Positions 32,237 through 42,217 of a stretch of DNA of 64,000 bases are shown one piece after another. The DNA is taken from NCBI GenBank assembly GCA_001599815.1, contig BCIA01000002.1, forward strand, positions 4,003,626-4,067,625, written 5' to 3'. The stretch's first letter is position 1, and each line of letters starts with the position of its first letter. A model generated the notes under the pieces. It saw nothing but the letters and a program-made list of their open reading frames with translations. It was not told where the DNA came from and did not search any database. A program made the position numbers and the translations under genes. Source of the stretch: Furcasterigmium furcatum. Its lineage: Eukaryota; Ascomycota; Sordariomycetes; Glomerellales; Plectosphaerellaceae.

Positions 32237-34931
32237 TCAGCATCCTGGTTCCCTGCCTGAATACTCGGCTCCCTCGTCAACCTCAAACTGGCCTTGCTGT
32301 AGAAATTGTTCGATGCCCACGTCTCCCCAGTTCTCGAGGAAGAAGGGCACACCCCAGTCATGCTCGAGGAAGCCAGTGCCCCAAGCAGCGTTGGCAGTTG
32401 GCTGCGCGTCCTCAATCGCGCCATACGGACCCTCGACACGAACCTCGGGCCTCGCGTCATGCTCCGCGTCTCCCAACGGCAACGGGGCAGCAGTCGAGTC
32501 GAAGTCGTCCGGAGCGTTCCCATATGTTAATAGAGCCCTGTCGCGAAGTATCCGGAGAGATTGCAAGTACTCGTGAGCCCTCGTGTGATTCAGGCTCAGG
32601 CGCTGAAGTGTAGTGCTGCACAACTCCCATGCCCTGGCGAGCATGAGCTGGTCGAAAGCTTGTTTTTGAGGCTGTGTGCACTCCGCCAGTATAATGATGA
32701 CGCCACTTGTGACAAGGTCTTGTTTGGTGTAGTGTAAGCTACATCCATGAAGAAATCGGACTTGACAAGAGGCGAGCTCGACTTACAGAACAAGCTGAAC
32801 CACCATGCTCCAGTGGCAGACTCGCCCGTGGCTCTCGCCACCGACTCGACAAGTTCGCACGCTGTCTTTACACATGCACCAGCACATTGGCCTCGGAATG
32901 ACCTCGCAAGCTCGTTCTCCAAAGGAAGGGTGCTTCCCACGACTGGGGGATCTGCCTGTTCTGCCTGGCTGGGCGCCGGACGGGCCGCGGCACAGAATGC
33001 CGTGAAACTCGGCCGATATAGAAGGACCCGAAGATGAAGGAGTCTGAAGTAGTTGACACGGACGGAGCAAGTAAGTAATGAAGCCTCTCCACGTTGGCTT
33101 GTGGTAGTCTCACCTGGCATGCAGGACATTCGCCTGGCGTCGAAGGAGCTGGCTCCTCGCCGACAACGGCACCTGTGGCAGGTGATCCCAGTTCAACGCG
33201 ACAGGTATTGCCTCCTCGGTCTTCTGAAGCAGTGAGTCAAGGTCCAGCAAAGTGTTTAAGTCCGGGAACTCTGGCTGCGACGGCTGTTCTCGCGGCGGGG
33301 GATGATAAATACGCCGGAGAATCATGCCGAGGATCTTTGTCATCTTGATGTTTTCTGCTGTAAACAGATTTCGAGAAACAACGCCTGGAGGCTGCTGGGT
33401 GTCCAGATATTCGTCGTCGATGGCTGCGGGCAGGGGTATGTCGTCGTTGACCATGATGGATGGTGGGCGGCCCAGCGTCATGCTCACCAGCCTGGCCGAC
33501 ATGTTAGTATCACCCTTGCGTCCTCTGAGGATCGTGAGAACAAAGACACGGGGGGTGTACTCACATTTCCATCTGGAAGCAGCCATGCCAGAGCCTCCGA
33601 CGGATTTGCGTCTCGATCGGTGTACGCCTCGGATCAGCCTTCTCCATGTGAAGTCCCAAGCCAACAGCCATACGACAAGCTAGACCGACTATGTTGTAAC
33701 ATCGAGTCGGGTACTGTGTTGTCAGGAGATAGTGGCTGACCAGCAGCAACACTTGCACGTGAGCGATACTACTGTGATCGACCAGTTCGCCTTGCAGCAA
33801 GTCTCTCAGCCGCCCATAGAAGGTCGCCGAAGCCGCCTGCTTGTCGGGAAAATCCGAGAACTCGCATCCCAGAGCAAACATAGCATTGAGCGCACAGTAG
33901 AAGACGACAAGCGGGCAGTTGTCGCCCCCGAGTCCAATGTCGCCAAGCTCATCGGTTGGGTGCCCCTGATAGCCTGTACTGGTCCACAGCGCCTCAAACT
34001 GAGACCGAAAGCTCGGATAGTGAGTCCAAGGATAGAAAATGTCGACGTTGTCGAAATACAGGCCTACAAGCTTGTCTGCCAACGACCGTGGCGGCAGCGC
34101 GTATTCGGGCTGGAGCAGCGTGTTGACTGTCTCAGATTGAGATGTCCCGCCGACACCCCGAGAAGCCATACGCGGCCGACGGCGTCGTGTCACGGGCCCG
34201 TCATTACCTCCGGCACTTCGGCCGGTTGATTTGGGAACTTGTTGCAATAGAGAATGCACGGATGACTGGCCATAGAACTCGTCGTGCAGCGAGGACCCGG
34301 CTGGGCTGCGTATCAATATGCTTGAACCCATGGCGTTGACGGGACTGGGGCCATCGTCATCGCGTGCACTTGTTCCCGCATCAACGTCCTCACCACCGCC
34401 GGAACGCCTGGTAATGGCAGGAGAGGCAATGCTGCGCGGAGCTTGTTGGCCAAGGCGGTTGTTATCCGGGAGGGTGGTGAGAGTTTGGTCTCCGGCAAGG
34501 TCTTCATCCTGCTGACAAGCGCTTTGAGCCGGTAATGTATTATCATAGGCTTGCACTGAACCACCGAGGGACCCTATCATCTGATTAAGGTCCTGAACTT
34601 GGCGCTGAAGTGAAGCAATGTACCTGGTACCCTAGTCAATCCAGTGGACATGATCCAGCCACGAAGGGTAGGCTCCGCGACCGAGAGTGAGGGACATCAT
34701 CACTACTGACTCTTTCTCGCTGAGTTGTTTGGCACTGCTGGAGATCACGGCGTAGACGCAGCCTCCCGGGGGATCGCCACGCCTGGCGCACGGTCGACAG
34801 ACAGGCTTGCCGCCATCGCAGCGTATCTTGCGGTCTCTGCAGGTCCCGCACGCGAGTGCTACCCGCTTCCGCTTCGTAGGTCGTCCGCTGACGTTATCGT
34901 TCGCAGGGGGACTCTGGCTATCTCCCGGCAT
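32237..34931 (-). CDS. Zn2Cys6 transcription factor with fungal-specific TF domain
   Basis: Five exons on the minus strand, 34931-34711, 34623-33565, 33491-33114, 33043-32787 and 32718-32237, giving 798 aa. The zinc cluster uses Cys28, 31, 38, 45, 48 and 58 with the basic CRDRKIRCDG core. A coiled coil for dimerisation (EYIASLQRQVQDLNQMIGSLGG) spans the first junction. From about residue 260 the fungal-specific domain shows KLVGLYFDNVDIFYPWTHYPSF, RRRLWHGCFQMEM and LVSMTLGRPPSIM, which is the regulatory-domain motif. RRLLHLRVLLYRPSF and a final helix region follow. Normal length. It ends 46 nt from the stop of the GH3 gene (tail-to-tail) and its promoter is shared with D-lactate dehydrogenase. 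This makes it a likely local regulator. The first donor (GTCAGT) is weaker than consensus. Confidence 0.9.
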
Positions 34932-35393
34932 GTTTCGTGTTGCAGTGCTGAGCCGAGCTGATGTGCATCTGGTGACAAAGAGCAGGTGGGAGTTGCGGAA
35001 ACACCTTCGGGCCATTCCCGTACTAGTATGACAAACTCGTTCAATCACGTGCGCTGTTCCCGAGGTTCTGTTCGGGAACTACCCGTGAGGTTCCCGGGCC
35101 CGGCCTTCTAGGCCAAACCCCGACGAGGCACTACGAGTCCTGTACTTAGTATTACTACCTACTACTACTGGAAGTCAATGTACCGAGCAGCCCGTACGAA
35201 CCAGGTCCTCCTTTCCGACGAGATCAGCAGTTGCTGGGGCTCGATTCCTTCATCTCAGCAACCAAAGTCAACTATTTTCGAAAGGCAGCAGGTTCAAGAG
35301 CTTCCAAGTTCATTTCTGATTTTATTCCCACCGTCAACCTCACGAGGGCATAAAGCCAGGCATATTATTTACTTTACCTAAATACCGTTCGTC
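34932..35393. promoter_or_regulatory. Divergent promoter between TF and D-lactate dehydrogenase
   Basis: 462 bp head-to-head. It holds the inverted repeat GTTCCCGA-N8-TCGGGAAC at 35057-35080, the overlapping CGGG-N5-CCCG site at 35074-35086, and another half-site GTTCCCGGG at 35091-35099. Autoregulation of the Zn2Cys6 gene through these sites is plausible but inferred. Confidence 0.5.
35057..35080. promoter_or_regulatory. Perfect 8-nt inverted repeat with 8-nt spacer
   Basis: Arms GTTCCCGA and TCGGGAAC, exact reverse complements. The same half-site, GTTCCCG, occurs in inverted pairs in the MFS/GH3 promoter. Confidence 0.55.
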
Positions 35394-37557
35394 ATGTATA
35401 GGACTGGGCATCGTCTTGGCTGTGCCATCGCACGTCTTACCTCCAGAGCCCCCCTTTTCCAGCCGAATCAAACAAGGGGGGTGAGCTTGAGCTCCATCCG
35501 CTGCCAGAGTTCGGTCAGCGATAATCCCCGCCAAAATCAACAACACGAAGGGCAAAACAGAAAGGACTCACGGTCTGGGGCCATACTCACCTCTGCATTC
35601 TCGGCATCAGTAGCGGCGCTGGGTGGCCTCTGGCTAGGGTTATCCCAAACCCACGACTCTGCCCCAACAGGCGACTCCGATGTGGTCTACGCTTCAAGGC
35701 GAGAATGGGAGGTTGTGAGTAATACTCAATTTCACAAGCAGTCTGGAAGGAAAATCGAATGTTGCTAACAGAACCCCAGGCAATTGAAGAGATCCGCAAG
35801 ACCCTAGGAGAAGATGCCGTCAGCATCGAGGGCGAGATCCTCCTTGCCCATGGCTACTCTGACTGGTCCACTATCAACATCGACCGACTGCCAGTGGCGG
35901 TTGTCTACCCTAGCTCAACTGAAGAAGTGTCAGCCATAGCGAAGATCTGCCACAAGTATCGTGTTCCAATAAGCATGCTGCCCCCTTCCACTGCCGGGTC
36001 ACCGTCGCTAACGGTTCAAAGTCCCCTATTCCGGAGGCTCCAGCGTCGAGGGCCACTTCTCGGCCCCTCATGGGGGCGTAAGTGTCGATTTTATGAAAAT
36101 GAACCGGATCGTGGAAATGTATCCCGAAGAGTGAGTCCCCCTGCGGCGCTATCTGGTGACCATCGTAACGCCTACCTAACATGGTCTATAGCATGAACGT
36201 CACCGTTCAACCTTCAGTTTCGTGGATGGATTTGAACGAAACCATCAAGGATACTGGCCTCTTCTTTCCCATTGATCCTGGCCCATCGGTATGTCGTCCC
36301 CCAAAACGCCCAGTCCGAGGCCTTTGAATACTGACACCCTTCAGGCCCAAATCGGCGGAATGATCGGCACCAACTGCAGGTACGCCGATAGAACAGGTTT
36401 TGACGGCAATTGGACTCATCACTGAACTCATACAGCGGAACCAATGCTGTGCGGTACGGCACTATGAAGGACTGGGTAGTCAACCTGACGATAGTCCTGA
36501 GCGACGGGAGCATCATCAAGACGAGGCGCAGGCCTAGGTATGCTGATGGAGTGATCACTGCACGTTGATTTCCTTGTTAATTGGGCACTGCACAGAAAAT
36601 CCTCCGCTGGCTACAATCTCAACTCGCTGTTTGTCGGTTCCGAGGGGACACTTGGGTTGGTGACGGAAGCGACCTTGAAGCTTACCCCGATTCCCGAGGA
36701 GAACGGCGTCGCAGTCGTTGCGCTGCCATCCATCAAGGACGCCGCCGACATGGCTGTGGAGGTCATGCGCAAGAATGTTCCCATCGGCGCTGTCGAGATT
36801 CTGGATGAGGTTCTCATGGGCGTCATCAACCGATCTGGGGTCACATCAAGAACCTGGGCGGAAGCTCCAACACTGTTCTTCAAATTCAGCGGCACCAAGT
36901 CCAGTGTCACTGATAGTATTGAGCAGGTAAAGAAGATTGCCCAAAGGTACCACACTCAAGACTTCCAGTACGAGAGCGATCCTCAGAAGCAGAAGCGGCT
37001 TTGGTCTGCCAGGAAAGAGGCCTTGTGGACGATGCTAGCGCTGAGAGAGAAAGAGGGCCAAGTCTGGTCTACGGATGTTGCGGTTCCGCTGTCCAAGATT
37101 GCCGAACTTATCGGTAGGTTGTCCTTTGACATTCCCGATCCAACACCAGACACTGATATTCGTACTTTGACAGAGCTCTCCAAGGAAGATTTGAAGGGCC
37201 TCGGGCTGTTTGGAAGCATCCTTGGTCATGTCGGCGACGGCAACTTCCATGAAACGATTTTGTTTACCGGAGAGAAGGAACGGGAAGCGGTCGAGCACTG
37301 CGTTCATAAAATGGTCCGTCGTGCGCTGGACATGGAGGGGACCTGCACGGTAAGCCGAGATTCCTTCCGCACAGCCAACATGACTCCGCAGTATCTGATT
37401 CAATTCACAACAGGGTGAGCACGGCATCGGCCTTGGAAAGAAAGAGTTCTTGCTTGAAGAGCTCGGGCCCGAGCCCGTGCAAGTGATGCGCAGCATCAAA
37501 AAGGTGTTGGATCCCAAGTGGTTGATGAACCCTGGGAAGATTTTTGATGCGAAGTAG
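35394..37557 (+). CDS. DLD1: D-lactate dehydrogenase (cytochrome), mitochondrial, FAD-linked
   Basis: Eight exons: 35394-35714, 35780-35972, 36022-36130, 36192-36288, 36345-36379, 36436-36537, 36596-37349, 37414-37557 (584 aa; yeast Dld1 is 587). A basic N-terminus (MYRTGHRLGCAIARLTSR) and a later hydrophobic stretch fit mitochondrial inner-membrane targeting. The FAD-binding PCMH domain has PYSGGSSVEGHFSAPHGG, DPGPSAQIGGMIGTNCSGTNAVRYGTMKDW and GSEGTLGLVTEATLK. The C-terminal oxidase domain ends GEHGIGLGKKEFL and PKWLMNPGKIF. It oxidises D-lactate to pyruvate and passes electrons to cytochrome c. The second intron (35973-36021, 49 nt) must start with GC, not GT, to give the conserved KYRVPIIPYSGGSS. 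Exon 5 is only 35 nt. It shares a promoter with a Zn2Cys6 regulator. Confidence 0.93.
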
Positions 37558-37944
37558 ATTTGAACCAGCAGCATAGGGGAACAATGAACAAGCATGACAA
37601 GGTTGACGAGAGGGTTGCAGAAAGGATGTCGGCACTCGGGACAGACATCGACGAGCAGATTTCAATAGGAATCAAGAGGTTATTTCAACGACCAGAAAGT
37701 CGACTTTGGCAGATAAAAGAATATTTATCTGGACGACAATACAGATGCACCTCCCATGCCTTCGGCGACCCTCGTGGCCGAATACGCGTAGCCAAAACCG
37801 GCTCAGCTCCAGGCAACAGGCAGGCTTCCTCTTAATTCAGTTGAGGCCGCCTAATCCGACCTCAGCCTGCTGTTATAGTCCATCACTGGGAGAAAGTTAC
37901 GGCTGCCCCCTTCGCATCATTTATTAGCCTAGCAATCTCGAGTC
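37558..37944. other. Intergenic, 387 nt
   Basis: Between DLD and the aminoglycoside-phosphotransferase-like gene. No gene or motif recognised. Confidence 0.5.
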
Positions 37945-38938
37945 ATGACTGACGACATGATTGTACGTCTTCCGGATTTGCCTGACGACGAGTCGATGGA
38001 CTTCCGCACCTCTTCATACTTCATCAACCAGAAAGTCGAACTCCCGTCTCCCGATGAAGTACGGCAGCAACATCGAGCCACAACTGACCGACCGGTGAAT
38101 ATGGCACGCCCTCCACCAGTTGTCTTCAAAGAGCACGGCCTCCTGGTGAAATTCGGTTCCGAGATCACGATCGCCGAGGCCCAGTGTCTCTGGTTCTTCA
38201 ATCGTCACATGAAGGACAGAGTGCCGACACCCGAACTTTACGGCTGCCGCCGTGACGGTGGGGAAACCTTCATCTACATGCAGCTGGTCTACGGAGATAC
38301 TTTGGAGGAACACTGGCCGTTCCTGAGTGGGAAAGAGAGAATATCAATATGCCGAGAGCTCAAGAGCATGGTTGAGGCCTGGCGTGGGCTTCGTCAAGAG
38401 GACGAGCCCTACTGTCTCGGTATGTGGCTTGACGTTTGCAGACCTCGCAGTTGACGTCGATGGAATTAAGTGCTGACGGTTCCAAGGCCACATCGGCCGG
38501 CAAGGAGTGGGCGACATCATCTTTCGGAATGCTGGAAACCTCAACGCCGGCCCATTCAAAGATATCAGTGCCTTTCACGACTTCTTCGCACGCTACTCCT
38601 GCCGCCTACACCCGGAGTGGAATCCACGACGTGATTTCCCCGAGCTCGCAGGGCTCACAGACAATCAGCCTGTGGTTTTCACCCACGCAGACTTGCACCG
38701 GAGCAACATCCTCATCTCGCCTCAGGGTGCAGAGTCGCCACCTCGCGTGGTTGCCGTCATAGATTGGTACCAGTCTGGGTGGTATCCATTGGATTGGGAG
38801 TGGCTTAAGGCCCAGCGGTCATGTCAACCTATCGGTCCGGGACGACGGGACTCGGACTGGTTCAAGGACATCATGGCGCCGGCGGATGACGACTACTTCT
38901 ACGCCTGGGAATATGTGAATTCGACTCTGGGTTGTTGA
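37945..38938 (+). CDS. Aminoglycoside phosphotransferase (APH)-family kinase-like protein
   Basis: Two exons, 37945-38419 and 38487-38938, giving 308 aa. N-lobe: VVFKEHGLLVKFGSEITIAEAQ with the ATP-site Lys and the helix-C Glu. C-lobe: FTHADLHRSNILI is the catalytic loop (Brenner motif HxDxxxxN), and VAVIDWYQSGWYPLDWEW holds the metal-binding Asp. The linker YMQLVYGDTLEEHW is typical of the large fungal APH/choline-kinase-like expansion. Members phosphorylate small molecules, but most fungal ones are uncharacterised and antibiotic resistance should not be assumed. All catalytic residues look intact. No signal peptide, so cytosolic. No functional link to the neighbours can be seen. Confidence 0.88.
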
Positions 38939-39625
38939 CGTGTTGCAAGCTATGCCGTTCCGATGTGAAAGGGTATATGTGTACACTGTAGGTGGGTGGG
39001 AACTTCGTAGCATACCTAGGACAACGAGAAACGTTTGGGACTCCACATGGTATCAGACTCGGAGCCCGGTGAGTTTACGCATTCTTGTCCGTAAAATAGG
39101 AGGCCAACGTTGGCAGACCCCGCTAACAACCCCGCCATCACTGGGGCCTCGGCCCCGAAGACACCGAGAGGGACGTAGTACTAGCCCCGCGCCAGTAAGT
39201 AGCGCAATCGCGAAGCCATCAGGGAGGAGCGCAGCGGGGCGGGAACACAAATGAAATGGTTGGAGGGGGAGTTTTCGGATAGGTCTCGTGTCAAGTTTTG
39301 CCTGAGACGGGACATCACCAGAAGTATCGGCAGTCAATCTCCCGAGCACGACAGGGAGTTCATCACTCTGCTCTAGTGGGCAGTGGAATGTCATAAGTGC
39401 TGCGAACTGGGAGACCGAGACGTGACGTAGGCGACTACTAGTGGTTCTAGGAGCTCTCCCGGGCAGACCGATCCGGCAGTCATAGCCATGTACTTCTACA
39501 TTGGGAAAACCAACAAAGATGGTATGGATGGATTTCATTTTATTGCTCTTGCTGCCCGCCCGCGTGACAACCCAATTTCGCCTCCAACCCGCAACTCTTT
39601 CTCGGATCTTCGCTATTGACAACAC
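38939..39625. other. Intergenic, 687 nt, upstream of the first DUF1593 gene
   Basis: No gene recognised. Minus-strand reading continues from the antisense of the DUF1593 gene and is not convincing. Confidence 0.5.
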
Positions 39626-41128
39626 ATGATGGTCGACCAAAACAGCCTCCGCCGCTGTGGCGTCAAGCCCAGGGTGCTCGTTGCGACGGACATCAGAAAT
39701 GAGCCCGATGATGCCGAGTCCCTCGTGCGATATCTGCTCTACTCCAACGAGTTCGACACGAGGGGGCTTGTCGCCTGCACCTCCGTGCACATGAGACACG
39801 CCGTCCACCCTGAGGATATCGAAACTACCCTCAAGGCGTACGCGACCGTCATTGACAACCTCAACGCCCATGTGCATCCCGGCAATTCTTACACGCCGGC
39901 GGATGACTTACTCTCTATGATCAGGTCCGGCCCGGCACTATATGGCAAGGAAGCCCTCGGCCACGACGTCCCGCTGAGTGAAGGCGCCGCGCTCGTCATC
40001 GAGCGCGTGGATGAATCAGAGGAGCCTCTCTGGGTCCTGTGCTGGGGAGGCTCAAACGTGCTCGCACAAGCCTTGCAACATGCGGAGAAGAGTCGTCTAG
40101 AGGCCGATTTCGCTCGATTCCGCTCCAAGATCCGGGTCTACGCCATCTCTGACCAAGATGACACCGGGGCATGGATCCGTCGCCGGTTTCCAGATGTCTT
40201 CTACATCTGTTCCGTGCACGGGTGGAAGGAATACGGCAACGCGGCCTGGATCGGCATCTCCGGAGATCACATCGTGGACTTCGATTCGGGCGGCCCCGAC
40301 AGGACAAAGGTTACGCACGAGTGGCTGAGGAAGAACATACAGATTGGCCCCCTCGGCGCTGTCTACCCCAAGTACCCCTTCTTGATGGAAGGGGACACGC
40401 CTACCTTTCTGTATCTGATCCAGAATGGTCTCGGAGATCCTGAACACCCGGAATGGGGCAGCTGGGGCGGCCGATATACCCTGGCTGAACTGAGCGGCGA
40501 GTCGAGGCACTTTGTCGACGCAACCGATACGGTGACGGGGAAAGATGGCCGGCTTTACCACAGCAACCACGCGACCATCTGGAGGTGGCGGGACCATTTC
40601 CAGGACAGCTTCGCAGCACGCATGCAGTGGACGCTGTCCGCGGATCGGAGCAAGGCGAACCACGCCCCGGTTGTTTCTGTCAATGGAAGTTCTGGACCCG
40701 AAGCCCTATTTCTCGAGGCCGAAGCGGGCACAGAGCTTACCTTTGACGCCAGCCAGACTTACGACCCCGACGGCGATGCTTTGAGCTTCCATTGGTTTCA
40801 TTACAAGGATGTCAGCCGTGCACACGAGGACCCCCATTGGCACGAGCGAGACATTGAAATACAGGCGGTCGACGGTGCCGATGGCAAGGTTGTCAAGGTC
40901 GTGCTGCCACCGGCCGAGTGGTGCGCCGTCAATAGGGTCTCGGGCAAGGCCATGTTGAAGGGCATGCTGCACCACTTTGTGCTTCAGGTTACGGACAGCG
41001 GCTCGCCGCCGTTGACTACGTACAAGCGCGTGGTGGTGCAAACTACGAACAAAAATCTGGTCGGCGGCAGGGAGAGGTCTTATGAGTCTGTCACTGATGC
41101 CATGGGCATTCTCAACACCGATTATTAG
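39626..41128 (+). CDS. DUF1593/Sde182-like protein (nucleoside-hydrolase-like domain), copy 1
   Basis: Intronless, 500 aa, no signal peptide. Residues about 13-330 form the DUF1593 (Sde182, nucleoside-hydrolase-like) domain. RVLVATDIRNEPDDAESLVRY replaces the Asp-rich metal motif of nucleoside hydrolases and keeps two or three acidic residues. EPLWVLCWGGSNVLAQAL and RVYAISDQDDTGAWIR follow. The C-terminal part (LTFDASQTYDPDGDALSFHW) is the Ig/cadherin-like Sde182-C domain. The family was first described as cellulose-binding in a marine bacterium; its enzymatic role is not established to my knowledge. The related gene at 48354 sits 8 kb away, and sugar transporters, GH78 and GH3 surround both, so I infer intracellular processing of an imported sugar conjugate. 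Gln replaces no essential residue that I can see. Confidence 0.85.
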   Translation: MMVDQNSLRRCGVKPRVLVATDIRNEPDDAESLVRYLLYSNEFDTRGLVACTSVHMRHAVHPEDIETTLKAYATVIDNLNAHVHPGNSYTPADDLLSMIRSGPALYGKEALGHDVPLSEGAALVIERVDESEEPLWVLCWGGSNVLAQALQHAEKSRLEADFARFRSKIRVYAISDQDDTGAWIRRRFPDVFYICSVHGWKEYGNAAWIGISGDHIVDFDSGGPDRTKVTHEWLRKNIQIGPLGAVYPKYPFLMEGDTPTFLYLIQNGLGDPEHPEWGSWGGRYTLAELSGESRHFVDATDTVTGKDGRLYHSNHATIWRWRDHFQDSFAARMQWTLSADRSKANHAPVVSVNGSSGPEALFLEAEAGTELTFDASQTYDPDGDALSFHWFHYKDVSRAHEDPHWHERDIEIQAVDGADGKVVKVVLPPAEWCAVNRVSGKAMLKGMLHHFVLQVTDSGSPPLTTYKRVVVQTTNKNLVGGRERSYESVTDAMGILNTDY

Positions 41129-42217
41129 ATCCACGATCATGAATCATGGATTCTCATCTCAGTGGATTTTATATAGTTACGTGTCTTATCAGCTCTCCAA
41201 GAGTCGACCGTACCACGCCTGTTGCAATTTGCCGTCGATACTCAGGCGTTTCTAACCACCCGTTTCGATTCGATAACAAGCCAAGAGCCCACGCGGTCCT
41301 GCTGAGTCGCCTCCTGGAAGCCGTTGGGTGTCCTCGTTGTGCCCTTCCCATGTGTATGTGCACTGGGGTGCTCTAGCAGAGGCTACTACTGAACGTCCCG
41401 AGGCGAGCTCCCTTGAGTCGGGGGCTATCTTTGCCCAAACTGGGAGCAGCAAGTGAGGAGAGTGGACTGAGGATGCCAATGAATGGCCGAGCCGGGCTCT
41501 TGTCAAATTTCCACCAACGTCTGGACAGCCAGGACCACTATCCCCATTGTTCCAGCCTGTACGATACAGTTCATCCAAAGTACCACCATCTCCGCTGGCG
41601 CGCCCCGCATAACCCTGCTCACATGACTCTGGGCTTGTACTGGCACCAGTCCACGGATGTCGCTGGGAGTTCCCCCGAGCCGCAGGCGGCTTCCGGCCCT
41701 CCCCCGAAGTGTGCAACAACAAGTACAACCAACTACTTGCAACACTCATCGTTTGGCGAGGTCAATTGAGCCAGACCGACGCTTGAGATTTCCGCTTCTG
41801 GTAACTCATTTCAATCCGCATCTCCGTGGCTATCCTGCCGTCTTCTTTGGGTTCGTCTACGCCTTGCTGGCTGGCCGCCTTGAAAGTTCCCGTCCCGAAC
41901 GGCTGCTGGAGGCTCTGGGTTCTGGAATGGGAAACCCGCCAAAACAGACCAGCCCCAAGTCTCCCCGCTTCCCCAGCTCCCCGTCTGCTTTGGGGAAAAC
42001 TCGGCAGGCGAGGCTCTTGGAACGGAAACTCACCACGACAAGCCAGTAAACAATGCCATGCCATTTGAGACGTGGTTGAGCGATGCATAAAAAGACTAAC
42101 GCGCTCTTCTCTGGGACTGACTTTCTTCCTGCTTCGATACAAGTCACCATCTCGTACTGGTGCTGCGTTTCTCTGGTCCTCCCAAGTCCTGCGCGAGCGA
42201 TATCTTCATCATCCACA
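41129..42217. other. Intergenic, 1.1 kb, upstream of the frameshifted MFS gene
   Basis: No gene recognised. It carries a GTTCCCG half-site at 41886-41892, the same half-site as in the MFS/GH3 and TF/DLD promoters. Confidence 0.45.

Noticed and set aside
31483..32523. 346-codon minus-strand frame
   Set aside because: It covers the antisense of GH3 and runs into the tail of the TF gene in another frame. The TF has a consistent five-exon model here.
35225..35270. A GCTCGATTCC stretch resembling a tRNA T-arm
   Set aside because: No matching acceptor, D-arm or anticodon arm could be folded around it.
39053..39877. 274-codon minus-strand frame
   Set aside because: Overlaps the 5' part of DUF1593 copy 1 in antisense and has no recognisable features.
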